A DNA stretch of 64,000 nucleotides from JBBQVS01 sp038211295 (GCA_038211295.1 JBBQVS010000012.1:6787-70786), one strand, 5' to 3'; counted from the stretch's first letter, positions 26,599-35,970 are shown. Program-made: numbers and translations. The notes: a model not told the origin generated them from the sequence alone.

Positions 26599-27585
26599 CT
26601 ACCATGTAAAAACCGCTTCTGTATTGTACCGCGCATCAGATACTACTTTATAGACACTATCGCTGCTTTGGAAACGGGTCTCCAATGATGACACAAACGC
26701 TCCCATGAACGCATGTGCCTTGCCAAAAATTGAGACGGGAGTACATGCGGTCTGGTATGCCTCAACAAATGACGCGATGCTTGTGAAGCGCAATGTTATC
26801 TCTTTTTCCAGCGCACAGAGCATGACTTGCTCAATAGCGGGCGAGATTGCGGCGTTCAGATGCGAGGGATGCACTGGTATCTCTTCAATCTGGCGCACGC
26901 AGACATATTGCGCGTTTGTGCTCTCGAATGGTGCCAGTCCCGTGAGCATCTGATAGAGCAGTGTGCCGAGCGCGTAGATATCGCTGCTGACGCTGGCCTC
27001 GCCATAACACAGTTCTGGCGACATGTAGAGAGGCGTCCCCATGACTTGCCCGTTGCGCTCAATCGCGCTCTCACCGACGTAGGACGCGATACCGAAATCC
27101 GCGAGATAGGCCGAACCATTTTCATCGAAGAGAATGTTCGCGGGCTTGATGTCGCGGTGCAGAATGCCGAACGAGTGCATAGAGTGTAGAGCATCGGCGA
27201 GCTGCTCAAAAATCACGCGAGCCTCAGCTTGTGACAGGGAGCCTTGTTCCATACGGTCTTTGAGGCTGCCACCTGCCATGTAGGGCATTACGAGATAGGC
27301 GAAGGCACCCTGCCGACCAGCTCCCAGAAGGGGCAAGATGTGGTCATGGCGCAGGCTTCTCATGATGTGTCGCTCGCGCCGAAACTGCTCGACCTGCTCG
27401 TCGCCTGTTGGATTATTTTGTAGTGTAAGAACTTTGAGCGCGACAGTGGTATAGGTTTCCTCATCATATGCTAGGTAGACGCTTGACATTCCGCCCTGCT
27501 GGAGAAGACGACGAATGAGGTATGGGCCGAGACGTGAACCACGTAGAAGAGTCATTGTTGTTTGTTGCTCGATGAGTGTATGCAT
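26599..27585 (-). CDS. Cytoplasmic Ser/Thr protein kinase
   Basis: A 328-residue kinase with a complete PknB-type domain: glycine loop LLQQGGMSSVYLAYD, Lys51 in VALKVLT, catalytic HRDIKPAN (Asp145), ADFGIAS (Asp163) and YMSPELCYGE. The 55 residues after the domain contain no membrane helix or sensor module, so it appears soluble; input probably comes from a partner. AGGGGA precedes ATG 27585. It is divergent from the ECF sigma-factor operon with a 280-bp shared upstream region, and could act on that pathway, although nothing directly shows it. Confidence 0.92.
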   Translation of the reverse strand: MHTLIEQQTTMTLLRGSRLGPYLIRRLLQQGGMSSVYLAYDEETYTTVALKVLTLQNNPTGDEQVEQFRRERHIMRSLRHDHILPLLGAGRQGAFAYLVMPYMAGGSLKDRMEQGSLSQAEARVIFEQLADALHSMHSFGILHRDIKPANILFDENGSAYLADFGIASYVGESAIERNGQVMGTPLYMSPELCYGEASVSSDIYALGTLLYQMLTGLAPFESTNAQYVCVRQIEEIPVHPSHLNAAISPAIEQVMLCALEKEITLRFTSIASFVEAYQTACTPVSIFGKAHAFMGAFVSSLETRFQSSDSVYKVVSDARYNTEAVFTW

Positions 27586-27803
27586 AAATATGTTCCCCTA
27601 TCGCTTTCCCCTGAAATAAAGATATTGGCTAAACGTTCTGTTCCGTTAGACGCTATGCTCTCATAAAAGTCACACGTAAACGATGAGCCACTACCCAAAA
27701 CAACTGTAATTTCGCTCTCTTTTGTTCAATTGTCCTATGTGACTATTCTTTTTGAGGCGCGTCTAAACGGTTGTAAACGCGAGTCGGGGGAAAAGTATGA
27801 TGC

Positions 27804-27832
27804 TAGACAATGTACGTGAACGCTTGTATACT
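27804..27832 (+). promoter_or_regulatory. Promoter of the ECF sigma operon
   Basis: TAGACA (27804-27809), 17 bp, TATACT (27827-27832), 34 bp before the sigma gene. It is a near-consensus housekeeping promoter; no obvious ECF-type autoregulatory promoter is seen. Other parts of 27586-27865 show no clear element. Confidence 0.55.
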
Positions 27833-27865
27833 GATTTCTGACAACGATATAAGCGGAGAGAAACT

Positions 27866-28537
27866 ATGAGTAGCGTCGCTATCCTGACCGACGAAGAATT
27901 AGTTGTACGTTGTAAAAAAGAACTTCCTCACGACACGAGAAGTTACGAGCAACTTGTGCAACGTCATATGAACCGCGTGTACACGATTGTGTATAGAGTG
28001 GTGAACAATAAAGAGGAGGCGGAGGATATCACGCAGGAAGTATTTGTAAAGGTGTTCAATGGCGTCAAGAAGTTCGATCAGAACGCGTCCTTTACCACAT
28101 GGCTCTATCGTATAGCCACGAATAGTGCGCTTGACGCCTTCGATAAAATTAAGCGGCAGGGGAAAAACATCACGTCCGTGACGAGCCGCGTTGACGGCGA
28201 GGACGCGGTGGACGCACTTACCTTGCAGGTGTCTCCTGCGCCGGGGCCAGAGGCGAACGTGGTGCAATCCGAGTTGCGCGAATGCATTCACCGTGTGCTA
28301 AAAAATATTGACCGCGACCATCGGCGTGTCCTCCTGTTGCGCGACTTTGAGAACTTGAGTTATGACGAGATCGCCGAACTGTTACAAGCAAAGCTGAGCG
28401 CGGTGAAGATGCGTATTCATCGTGCGCGACTGGCTTTTCAGGAAATCTTTAATCAGTTTTGTGGCGCGTCTTATCTACAACCTTCGACGGTTCCCGCGCC
28501 CACTATACCTACTAAGGGGCAGGGGAGAAAGGGATAA
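27866..28537 (+). CDS. ECF RNA polymerase sigma factor
   Basis: A 223-residue sigma-70 family member of the ECF group: region 2 (YEQLVQRHMNRVYTIVYRVV, then EEAEDITQEVFVKVFNGVKK and TWLYRIATNSALDAF) and region 4 (LLRDFENLSYDEIAELLQ followed by AVKMRIHRARLAFQEIF). The GGAG ribosome site is clear. A C-terminal tail of about 30 residues is Pro/Thr-rich. The next gene, 4 bp later, is short and acidic, in the position of an anti-sigma factor. Confidence 0.94.
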   Translation: MSSVAILTDEELVVRCKKELPHDTRSYEQLVQRHMNRVYTIVYRVVNNKEEAEDITQEVFVKVFNGVKKFDQNASFTTWLYRIATNSALDAFDKIKRQGKNITSVTSRVDGEDAVDALTLQVSPAPGPEANVVQSELRECIHRVLKNIDRDHRRVLLLRDFENLSYDEIAELLQAKLSAVKMRIHRARLAFQEIFNQFCGASYLQPSTVPAPTIPTKGQGRKG

Positions 28538-28541
28538 AACA

Positions 28542-28904
28542 ATGAATCAGGAAGAACTAACTCAACTGTTGCCTGATCTAGTGGATGGAACTCTGACCGA
28601 TGCGACACGCGCCGAAGCTGAGGCAGCGTTACAGCTTTACCCGAACGCACAGCGCGACTTGGAGATCGCACGTCAGATACGTACAGTCTTTGCCACTCTG
28701 CAAGTGGACTATCCCGACCTCCGTTTACCCGCAGGGTTCGAGGCGCGGCTTCTTGCCCGTGTGCGTGAGCGTAGCGCGGGACTGGATGTACTTGATCTCT
28801 CCTGTACGACCTTTACGGCGTGGCTGATCGAGTTCATCAACCTTATTGGCGGTCTGCTTGTGCCTGCTCCGCCTTCGCGGTCAACCCGTCCGATAGGGGC
28901 GTAA
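28542..28904 (+). CDS. Possible anti-sigma factor (120 residues)
   Basis: Starts four bp after the sigma stop with GGGGAGAAAGG upstream. The N-terminal part (MNQEELTQLLPDLVDGTLTD, ATRAEAEAALQLYPNAQRDL) resembles the anti-sigma fold of zinc-less ASD proteins, where EL..LLPDLVDGEL is common. There is no HxxxCxxC zinc motif. A mildly hydrophobic segment (FTAWLIEFINLIGGLLVPAP) near 90-110 may touch the membrane. The position, not motif strength, drives this call; the size fits an anti-sigma without a sensor domain. Confidence 0.6.
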   Translation: MNQEELTQLLPDLVDGTLTDATRAEAEAALQLYPNAQRDLEIARQIRTVFATLQVDYPDLRLPAGFEARLLARVRERSAGLDVLDLSCTTFTAWLIEFINLIGGLLVPAPPSRSTRPIGA

Positions 28905-28943
28905 CTAGTCCCTCCACATTGTGTAGTATAATCGAGGTTTTGT

Positions 28944-29816
28944 ATGACGTTCCAACCTGTGCTTGACTCTTTAACAAAGATACTTACCGACATCTTGAAC
29001 TTTCTCCCGCACTTCGTCAACGGTCTGATTGTGCTTATTGTGGGCTACCTTGTGAGTGCGCTTATTCGCTGGATTGTGCGTCTTGTGTTGCGGAGCGTGC
29101 GCCTCGAGCAATTGGCACAGCGCGGCGGGATTACGGCGGCACTACAGGGTTTAGGTGTACGCGCTCCTATTTCTGAAATACTCGCGCAGGTTGTGTTCTT
29201 CTTTCTCATTTTGAGTTTCGCGACCTCCACTATGCAACTTATGGGACTGACTACCGTTGCTATTTTGCTACAAAACGTGCTTGCCTTTATTCCCAGGGCG
29301 ATCAGTGGGGCGTTGATTGTTATTTTTGGCTCAATGCTGGCACGCTTTCTCGGCGGGACAATTACTTCGGTTGCTGAAAGTGTCAATATCACCTATGCCA
29401 GTGCGTTGGGAAAAATCATCGAGTACGCCATTGTCGCGTTTGTGGTTGTACTTGCCATCTCCACGCTGGGCGTTGATACGACCATTCTCACGACAAGTTT
29501 AACCATTATTATCGCGTCAACGGGGCTGGCTCTCGCTCTGACGTTCGCGTTTGGCGCACGCGACTCTGCCCGTAACGTGATTGCCGGGTACTATGTGCGA
29601 CAAGCCTTCCAACCCGGTCAACGCCTTACTTATGGCCCCCACACGGGTGTTGTGCGTACAACCTTCGGCACATATACCGTGCTTGAGGTTACAAGCGAGG
29701 CCGGGCAACAAAGCACAGTTGCGCTTCCCAACGCGCTTCTCTTGCGAAGCGCGATTGTGAGTAGCGCGAATTCGTCGCCCATCGGCGAGAGCCAACCAAC
29801 GAACCCGGAAACGTAA
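28944..29816 (+). CDS. MscS-like small mechanosensitive channel family protein
   Basis: A 290-residue membrane protein with five hydrophobic helices: NGLIVLIVGYLVSALIRWIV, ILAQVVFFFLILSFATSTMQ, LIVIFGSMLARFLGG, IIEYAIVAFVVVLAIS and the pore-like TSLTIIIASTGLALALTFAF. A short soluble beta domain follows (YVRQAFQPGQRLTYGPHTGV) as in the MscS/CmpX TM-helix group. It may open under turgor stress. It lies 39 bp after the anti-sigma-like gene and is probably part of the same operon, suggesting an envelope or osmotic role for the sigma factor. Confidence 0.85.
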   Translation: MTFQPVLDSLTKILTDILNFLPHFVNGLIVLIVGYLVSALIRWIVRLVLRSVRLEQLAQRGGITAALQGLGVRAPISEILAQVVFFFLILSFATSTMQLMGLTTVAILLQNVLAFIPRAISGALIVIFGSMLARFLGGTITSVAESVNITYASALGKIIEYAIVAFVVVLAISTLGVDTTILTTSLTIIIASTGLALALTFAFGARDSARNVIAGYYVRQAFQPGQRLTYGPHTGVVRTTFGTYTVLEVTSEAGQQSTVALPNALLLRSAIVSSANSSPIGESQPTNPET

Positions 29817-29836
29817 GCAACAGACAAGGTGAGGGA

Positions 29837-29876
29837 GGGGCATGGCGTGAGCAAGCCGCGCCACTACTATACTACG
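29837..29876. repeat. Modular hairpin repeat, copy 5 (mixed arms)
   Basis: GGGGCATGGCGTGAGCAAG then CCGCGCCACTACTATACTACG: the core pairs as GGCGTG/CGCGCC with G-T substitutions. It lies 20 bp after the MscS-like gene. Confidence 0.7.
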
Positions 29877-29882
29877 CGCCTC

Positions 29883-29900
29883 GCCGCTTGCGCGGCTTTT
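29883..29900 (+). terminator. Terminator after the sigma/MscS operon
   Basis: GCCGC (29883-29887), TTGC, GCGGC (29892-29896) then TTTT: short GC-rich hairpin with a T-tract, directly after repeat copy 5 and before the nitrilase gene. Confidence 0.6.
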
Positions 29901-29919
29901 CAAGAAAGGGGTATACACG

Positions 29920-30738
29920 ATGACACATGTACGAACGGCAGTTGTGCAACTCAATTCACGCGACAAGTTCGCGGAAAATATGGCGGCGGTGGCGCAATCG
30001 TTGGATCACGCTGCCACACTTGGCGCACAATTTGTGGCGTTACCGGAGTTCTGGAGTTATCTTGGCCCCTATGAGGCGTTTGAAGAGGTCGCGCAAACGC
30101 TCTCTGGCCCTGCGATTGCGCTGTTACAGGAGAAGGCGCGACAACACAAGATGATTGTACATGGGGGGAGTGTTGTAGAGAAGCATCCGACACTTGCAGG
30201 GAAATTTCACAATACCTCTGTACTCATCAACCGCTATGGCGAGCTTGTCGCGCAATATCGCAAAATTCATCTGTTCGATGTAGACCTTGCCAATGGCGAA
30301 AAACATTATGAGTCGCAGCGTATTATTGCTGGTGAGCAGATTGTGACCGCCGAAATTGATGGTATCACCTTTGGACTTGCCATCTGCTATGATCTGCGCT
30401 TCCCCGAACTTTTCCGTGCGCTGGCTCTGCGAAACGCGCAGATTTTGCTTGTGCCTGCTGGTTTCACGCTGCACACAGGCAGAGACCACTGGGAAGTTCT
30501 GCTTCGTGCTCGCGCAATCGAAAACCTGTGCTATGTCGTCGCGCCAGCACAGATTGGGAGTTACGCGGCTGACAGACAGTGCTACGGACGCTCTATGGTT
30601 GTTGATCCATGGGGTTTGGTGTTGGCTCAGGCGCAAGATATGCCAACGGTGATTGTAACCGACATCGACCTCGCACAAATAGAGCGCGTTCGTACACAAA
30701 TTCCGGCTTTACAGCACCGCCGCCCAGACGTATATTAG
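29920..30738 (+). CDS. Carbon-nitrogen hydrolase (nitrilase superfamily, Nit/omega-amidase-like)
   Basis: A 272-residue amidase with the nitrilase triad by pattern: Glu in ALPEFWSYLG, Lys in YRKIHLFDVD and Cys in LAICYDLRFPELFRALAL. The KIHLFDVD and IENLCYVVAPAQIG motifs fit the Nit1/NitFhit and deaminated-glutathione amidase branch rather than true nitrilases. It is cytoplasmic; the likely reaction is hydrolysis of a small amide such as deaminated glutathione or 2-oxoglutaramate. AAAGGGG precedes the ATG. It stands alone, convergent with the phospholipase D gene. Confidence 0.92.
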   Translation: MTHVRTAVVQLNSRDKFAENMAAVAQSLDHAATLGAQFVALPEFWSYLGPYEAFEEVAQTLSGPAIALLQEKARQHKMIVHGGSVVEKHPTLAGKFHNTSVLINRYGELVAQYRKIHLFDVDLANGEKHYESQRIIAGEQIVTAEIDGITFGLAICYDLRFPELFRALALRNAQILLVPAGFTLHTGRDHWEVLLRARAIENLCYVVAPAQIGSYAADRQCYGRSMVVDPWGLVLAQAQDMPTVIVTDIDLAQIERVRTQIPALQHRRPDVY

Positions 30739-30745
30739 GCGCGAT

Positions 30746-30808
30746 AAGAGGTAATTGGGAAACACGGGGAGACGGCAAGTGTCTCCCCGTGTTTCCCAAT
30801 TACCTCTT
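30746..30808. terminator. Perfect 28-bp stem hairpin between convergent genes
   Basis: Arms 30746-30773 and 30781-30808 are exactly complementary around GGCAAGT. It starts 8 bp after the nitrilase stop and ends 2 bp before the phospholipase D stop, with no T-tract. It is not a member of the GGGCATG family. Confidence 0.8.
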
Positions 30809-30809
30809 G

Positions 30810-32495
30810 TTATGTTCTCTCTTCAATCCATCCGTGATCGCCATTGACTTCAATACCTTGCTCTTGCGCTTCAAGGTCGGAAAGATAGGGTAAGAGATGT
30901 CCGACAAGGGGTAGACGTGCCTTGTAGCGGCGCAGATTTTCCCAGGCGCAATTGTGCATCATCCGTAGCGCGAACGCGGGGTCGCCAATCATGTCTTCCA
31001 GGCGATGTTGCACCGTTCGGGCAAGCTCTTGTTCTGCCTGTGGTTGATACTGGTGTCCAAGCAGGCGGGAGAGCGCGAAAAGTTCGTTTGCCGTCGCGAG
31101 TGCGAGATGTTCCGCTTGCAGCATGAGCCGCAAGCCGTGTGCAAGGTTTGCGTCGAGCGTCGCGACATTCATTTCTGTGTCGTCCCGCATTCCGCGATTA
31201 TTCAGGTTGCCAGAGCCAACCGTTGCCCACACATCGTCAATAATCGCAACCTTCGCGTGAACATACACAGGTCGGTAATGCGTTCTATTGTCTTGAAGAA
31301 CTGAGGTTGCCAGACAAAACGCCTCAAAGCGGCCCTCTTCAACGCTTGATGGTGACTTGATACGTAGTTCCTCAACACCCGCATCGCTGAACGCTCGCCC
31401 GACATTGGGATGGTCGGGCAGAATAATTGAAACGTGTGCGCCACGTTCCAGCGCGTTGCCCAGGTCGCGCAGATTCTGCTCCATCTCCGGGCTATTTTGC
31501 CCAAGGAAAGCGATATCGATGCCTGTATAAGCACGTAACCACAGGTACTGGTTCTCCAGATAGGCAAAGTGCTCGATATTGCTCAGCGCGTTGGCGTAGA
31601 GTTGTGAAATACCCTGCACAATCATCGGTTTAAACTTATACGTGTGTTCTGGAATGGTGCGGGCAATCTGCACAACTGTATCCGTCTTGACTGCTGGTGG
31701 GACGGGGTGCTCAGCTATGCGGTGGCTCTCGTTCATGTGATGACGATGCACCACGTCATTCCAACGTTGCCGAAAGTTGTACTCTACATCGGCGACAGCC
31801 GGCCCTTCGATGAGCGCATGTGCGTCGTGCCAGGGATGAGGAATGGTGCCATCGGTATTTATGCGAAGTTGCGAGTTGAACGAGTGCGTTGGTGTGTCCC
31901 AACGGTCAAAGTCGCCGCTTGTCTCGATCAGGAGATCAACGCCACCAACGAAGGCGTGTGTTCCATCGACCACTGATATTTTTTGATGCAACGACTCGAC
32001 AGGATGGTGGAGAATACCAAACGAGCTATCGTCAAGAATGCAGTCCACCCCCACCGCCGTGAGTTGTTCGTAGGTCTCTTCGACATTGCATGACGCGATG
32101 ATGGGCGTACCTTTCCAGACAAGTGCTTTTACCTCAACGCCCTTTCCTGTCGCGTAGCCGAGTACAGACTGCACCGTCAATTCGTTATTATGCCAGAACG
32201 CAATATCTGCATCTGTTAATTCTTCTGCCCGCAGCAGCGCGAGTAGTGCGTCTTGTTCCGCGCTTCCTGCGGGGCCGGCGTGGTGGTCGGCACCACGCAC
32301 AATACGCATTGTCGCGGTAAGGCCCCAATTCGCGAGGTAGATGTAGCGTTTGGCTTTGAGGAAGTGCAGACACATCTCCAACATCGCGGTACGCCCATCC
32401 ACAAGATAGGTAACGCATGAATCGTTGTGTACTGGTGTATCTCCTGTCGCCCACCAATTCTTTGCCTTTTGCTCTGCTGATACTTGACGTTCCAC
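30810..32495 (-). CDS. Phospholipase D/cardiolipin synthase-type phosphatidyltransferase
   Basis: A 561-residue protein with two HKD boxes: HQKISVVDGTHAFVGG (first third) and HAKVAIIDDVWATVGSGNLN (last third), the arrangement of PLD-superfamily enzymes. No transmembrane segment is evident at the N-terminus, unlike classical Cls, so it may be a soluble phospholipase or phosphatidyltransferase. GTG at 32495 is preceded by AGGAG. It follows the aldehyde dehydrogenase gene by about 30 bp on the same strand and may be cotranscribed, without an obvious metabolic link. Confidence 0.88.
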   Translation of the reverse strand: MERQVSAEQKAKNWWATGDTPVHNDSCVTYLVDGRTAMLEMCLHFLKAKRYIYLANWGLTATMRIVRGADHHAGPAGSAEQDALLALLRAEELTDADIAFWHNNELTVQSVLGYATGKGVEVKALVWKGTPIIASCNVEETYEQLTAVGVDCILDDSSFGILHHPVESLHQKISVVDGTHAFVGGVDLLIETSGDFDRWDTPTHSFNSQLRINTDGTIPHPWHDAHALIEGPAVADVEYNFRQRWNDVVHRHHMNESHRIAEHPVPPAVKTDTVVQIARTIPEHTYKFKPMIVQGISQLYANALSNIEHFAYLENQYLWLRAYTGIDIAFLGQNSPEMEQNLRDLGNALERGAHVSIILPDHPNVGRAFSDAGVEELRIKSPSSVEEGRFEAFCLATSVLQDNRTHYRPVYVHAKVAIIDDVWATVGSGNLNNRGMRDDTEMNVATLDANLAHGLRLMLQAEHLALATANELFALSRLLGHQYQPQAEQELARTVQHRLEDMIGDPAFALRMMHNCAWENLRRYKARLPLVGHLLPYLSDLEAQEQGIEVNGDHGWIEERT

Positions 32496-32528
32496 TCTCT
32501 TTGCTCCTGCTGTCTTTTTGTCGTCTTC

Positions 32529-33929
32529 TTACTCGCTTGGAAGGGATGTTGTTTGCTGTATCATCGGGCCAATCCAGACTGTTTGAATATTCACGAACTC
32601 GCGAATACCGAACGAAGAGAGTTCGCGCCCATAGCCGCTTCGCTTCACACCACCAAACGGGAGGCGCGGGTCTGATGCGGTCATACCATTGATGAAAACG
32701 CCGCCGGACTCCAGACGACGCGCCATCGCCCGTCCCCGCGCGATATCGCGTGTCCAGAGGTTCCCGCCTAATCCAAAGATCGAGTCATTCGCCAGTTCAA
32801 CCGCGTGTTCGGCGTCGCGTGCGCTGATGACGGCGGCAATCGGGCCAAAGGTCTCTTCACGGAAGAGCGACATCTCCGTTGTAACATGTGTGACGATGGT
32901 TGGCTCAAAGAAATAGCCTTTGCCTGCCACCGATTTACCGCCCAGGACAACTGTTGCTCCCATTTTTACTGAGTCCGCGAGCTGCTGCTTCAGCGACTCG
33001 CGCAGGTCGCCGCGTGCCATTGGCCCAACCTGTGTTGTGCGGTCAAGCGGGTTCCCCAGCGAAAGTTTCGCGGTTGCCTCGACAAACTTCTGTACAAACG
33101 TCTCCAGAACCGACTCGACAACGATAAAGCGTTTCGCCGCGATGCAGCTTTGGCCGGTGTTTTGAAACCTGGCACGAACCGCCGTTTGCGCGGCTGCATC
33201 GATATCCGCGTCTTCCAACACAATAAACGCGTCCGAGCCGCCAAGTTCAAGTACATTCTTTTTCAGTACATGCCCGCTCGCGCTTGCTACCGCGATGCCT
33301 GCCTCTTCGCTACCCGTCAGCGTGATCGCGGCGATACGGGCATCCTCGATTAGGGGACGCGTTTCCGCACCGGGAACGAGAACGGTTCTGAAGGCCCCGT
33401 GTGGTAGTCCACACTCTTGAAAGATGCGCTCGATTTCTAGCGCGGTTCGCGACACGTTCGACGCATGTTTGAGTACCGCTGTATTGCCCGCCATCAGCGC
33501 GGGGGCGGCGAAGCGGAAGACCTGCCAGTAGGGGAAGTTCCAGGGCATCAGCGCCAGCACAACGCCCAGTGGCTGGAACGCAACATAGCTTTCGGTGGCG
33601 TTTGCGGTGACGGGTTCATCGGCAAGAAATTTCGCAGCATTATCGGCATAGAAATCGCAATTGAACGCGCACTTCTCGACTTCGGCCTCGGCCTCGACAA
33701 TTGGCTTGCCCATCTCTAGCGTCGCGATCTGTGCCAAGTGCGTCTTGTGTTCACGCAAGTAGGTGGCGACCCGATGTAACAGTGTGCTACGTTCTGCGAA
33801 CGAGGTTGTGCGCCATTGAAGAAACGCCTGTCGTGCTTCGTCGAGTGCTTGCTGTACCTGCGCCTCGCTAAATAACTCGAACGTCTCGATAACTTCTTCG
33901 GTTGCTGGATTGACTGATTGGATACTCAT
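32529..33929 (-). CDS. Aldehyde dehydrogenase, succinate-semialdehyde dehydrogenase type
   Basis: A 466-residue NAD(P)-dependent aldehyde dehydrogenase. Catalytic Glu lies in VLELGGSDAFIVL and catalytic Cys in FQNTGQSCIAAKRFIV. MPWNFPYWQVFRF and the end GVKRSGYGRELSSFGIREFV are typical of GabD/YneI-like SSADH. AGGGAAGG precedes 33929; a start six codons further up is less likely. It oxidises succinate semialdehyde or a similar aldehyde to the acid. No GABA aminotransferase is nearby, so substrate is inferred from similarity. Confidence 0.92.
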   Translation of the reverse strand: MSIQSVNPATEEVIETFELFSEAQVQQALDEARQAFLQWRTTSFAERSTLLHRVATYLREHKTHLAQIATLEMGKPIVEAEAEVEKCAFNCDFYADNAAKFLADEPVTANATESYVAFQPLGVVLALMPWNFPYWQVFRFAAPALMAGNTAVLKHASNVSRTALEIERIFQECGLPHGAFRTVLVPGAETRPLIEDARIAAITLTGSEEAGIAVASASGHVLKKNVLELGGSDAFIVLEDADIDAAAQTAVRARFQNTGQSCIAAKRFIVVESVLETFVQKFVEATAKLSLGNPLDRTTQVGPMARGDLRESLKQQLADSVKMGATVVLGGKSVAGKGYFFEPTIVTHVTTEMSLFREETFGPIAAVISARDAEHAVELANDSIFGLGGNLWTRDIARGRAMARRLESGGVFINGMTASDPRLPFGGVKRSGYGRELSSFGIREFVNIQTVWIGPMIQQTTSLPSE

Positions 33930-34016
33930 AACGCCCTTCCCTGACATGCTAAAAAATATGTGCTATGAGAACGCAACGCTGCGTTCTCGCCTGTGTAGTA
34001 CTACGCACTAACTATA

Positions 34017-34742
34017 TCACGCCGTTGCGGGGCGTCTGAGTGAGCTAATGAGTGTGCGAATAATAGACAGCAGGACACCCGCGAAAAGCAGGAGGCCGAA
34101 GAGAAGGGTGAGCGTCCAGGCGAAAAGCGTGGCATCTTTGGGCGGGAAAGAAACGGTGACAAGTATATTGTAGATAAAGGGCATGGGAAGGGCCGCAGCT
34201 ATGATGCCGAGAATGAGCAAGCTGACAAGGAGCATACGGGCCGTTTTCGCCTGTGCTGGTCGCGTTGTGGCTAGCGAACTGGAAGCTACGGATGCCTCTT
34301 CCGCGCGTTGCAGTGTCGGCTGCATCCCCCCGGAACTCTGCTGATTGAGAGGAGGTGGAGTATATTGAGTCGGTGTATGTACTGCGTACTGCTGATTGTT
34401 CTGGGGTAAAGGTGTTTCGGGTACAAATGGCATTGGAGGCGGTGGCGTCTCTGGCATAAGTGGCATTGGCGTTAGCGGATGTTGAGTTGTTGGCATATCG
34501 CTGATATCATCAACTTTTTGCGCGACGTGCGGCACCGTGTTCAACATATCTATCGCCTCTACCTGTTGTGGTTTGGCGCGTGAAGGTAGTTTTGGTTTCG
34601 CGGGAATGGAGAAAGCCGAAACTGGCGACTCCTCCTCTAGAGCTTCCGCGGGAAGCGACTCTTGCGGCAAATCGCCTGTGGTAAGACGGATAGGCCGTAA
34701 TGATTGACTGGGTAGATTGCCAGATGAACGCTTGTGGGTCAT
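34017..34742 (-). CDS. Proline-rich two-helix membrane protein of unknown function
   Basis: A 241-residue protein. Residues 1-150 are low-complexity, rich in Pro, Glu and Thr (for example PLTPMPLMPETPPPPMPFVP), and two helices follow near the C-terminus (ARMLLVSLLILGIIAAALPM and LFAWTLTLLFGLLLFAGVLL). No known family. AAGGGC sits seven bases before ATG 34742. The long tail would be cytoplasmic or external depending on topology, and could be a kinase target given the several kinases here; that is speculative. Confidence 0.7.
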   Translation of the reverse strand: MTHKRSSGNLPSQSLRPIRLTTGDLPQESLPAEALEEESPVSAFSIPAKPKLPSRAKPQQVEAIDMLNTVPHVAQKVDDISDMPTTQHPLTPMPLMPETPPPPMPFVPETPLPQNNQQYAVHTPTQYTPPPLNQQSSGGMQPTLQRAEEASVASSSLATTRPAQAKTARMLLVSLLILGIIAAALPMPFIYNILVTVSFPPKDATLFAWTLTLLFGLLLFAGVLLSIIRTLISSLRRPATA

Positions 34743-34944
34743 GCATTTGCCCTTGTTCAAAATGTATCGTTGTGACTATCAATAGCACATAGCTTTCCTA
34801 AGTATACGCGATACTGTATAGAGGTACATATCTATCCGTACCATTAGGCTATTCGGGCCTGTTGTATGTGAGCGTAGGCGGTGTGAAAGTGTTGCTTTAC
34901 TGCCACTACAAGCCGCCAATGCTCGTTAAAAAGTATTTCTGTGT

Positions 34945-35706
34945 TTACGCTAATGCTTTAATCAAAGGTAATGTCTGCTTAATGAGGTCTGCCGCGATTT
35001 CCAGCGAGAACAGACTCGTGTTGATGAGCAGGTGATACAGGCTGGGGCGGTGTCCGTCCGCGCCATAGTAGCGGCGCAGGTAGCTATCGTGTTCATAGTC
35101 GCGCTGCTCAATGAGTCGTTCGGCCTGTGTATGGTTAAGGTGATATTGTTCCATGACGTTCTGGATGCGCGAGGCGAGCGGCGCGAAAATGTAGATGTGT
35201 AGCGTGCGTGGCATATTGTGGAGCAAGAATTGTGAGCCACGCCCGACAATCACGGCGTCTCCCTCGGTTGCCAGTTCCAGCACGACGCGCTGTGTTAGGC
35301 GCATATAGGCCAGTTCTCTCGATTGCGAGGGAACGGCCGGTTGATTGAAGAGTGAGCCGTAATTGGCGACAAACGGGTTGCTCATCCGAATCGCGTCGAG
35401 AATGTGGCCCGCCATGCCTTCTGTTTGCTCATCCTGACGTGCTGCACGCTGTACATCTACGCCGAGCCGACGCGCGACCTCTTCGATAATGCTATAGTCC
35501 ACATATTGTAGAGTGCTTGCTTTCGCGACCATATGCCCGATCTCCGCGCCCCCACTGCCAAATTGTCGCGCGATAGTCACAACAACCCTGCCCTCTGGCG
35601 GAATGCCTGATGGTACTGGCTCGTTATCCCAGACCGTTTCGGGAAGGACTTGTGTTGTATTTGCTTGCGTCTTGACCTGTTCTGTTGCTTGAAAAAGATG
35701 TATCAT
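34945..35706 (-). CDS. Cytidylate kinase-like family protein
   Basis: A 253-residue protein of the cytidylate-kinase-like family (PF13189 pattern): RVVVTIARQFGSGGAEIGHM (the loop is GSGG, not a full Walker A GxxxxGK), YVDYSIIEEVARRLGVD, and GDAVIVGRGSQFLLHNMPRT. The family is widespread; its substrate is not settled. ATG 35706 is selected because AAGGA lies seven bases upstream, whereas the GGGGAG before ATG 35742 touches the start. It is divergent from the LysR gene. Confidence 0.85.
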   Translation of the reverse strand: MIHLFQATEQVKTQANTTQVLPETVWDNEPVPSGIPPEGRVVVTIARQFGSGGAEIGHMVAKASTLQYVDYSIIEEVARRLGVDVQRAARQDEQTEGMAGHILDAIRMSNPFVANYGSLFNQPAVPSQSRELAYMRLTQRVVLELATEGDAVIVGRGSQFLLHNMPRTLHIYIFAPLASRIQNVMEQYHLNHTQAERLIEQRDYEHDSYLRRYYGADGHRPSLYHLLINTSLFSLEIAADLIKQTLPLIKALA

Positions 35707-35893
35707 AGAGCTATTCCTTGCCAGAGAGAAGCGTGATGCCATGCTCCCCTTTCTATTCTATTGTGGTCTGTACCAATGTTGCTATAGCGTTGTCTCGTCG
35801 AGAGAGCGAATATCTATAGTTAGAGAGAACGAGCGTAGAGGATTTCACCATTATATCTATTATAGCAAACGTTGGACAATAGGGGAACGGGTG

Positions 35894-35905
35894 TCGGCTA
35901 GCCGA
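35894..35905. promoter_or_regulatory. 12-bp perfect palindrome in the divergent LysR region
   Basis: TCGGCTAGCCGA is exactly self-complementary and lies 66 bp before the LysR start at 35971, a normal place for a LysR operator. The stretch 35707-35970 has no other element I can defend. Confidence 0.3.
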
Positions 35906-35970
35906 ATGGACTATCCTTTGTCTTGATGTTATCGTAAATAAAAGTGATTCCACTTCGTTTGAGGGTAACT

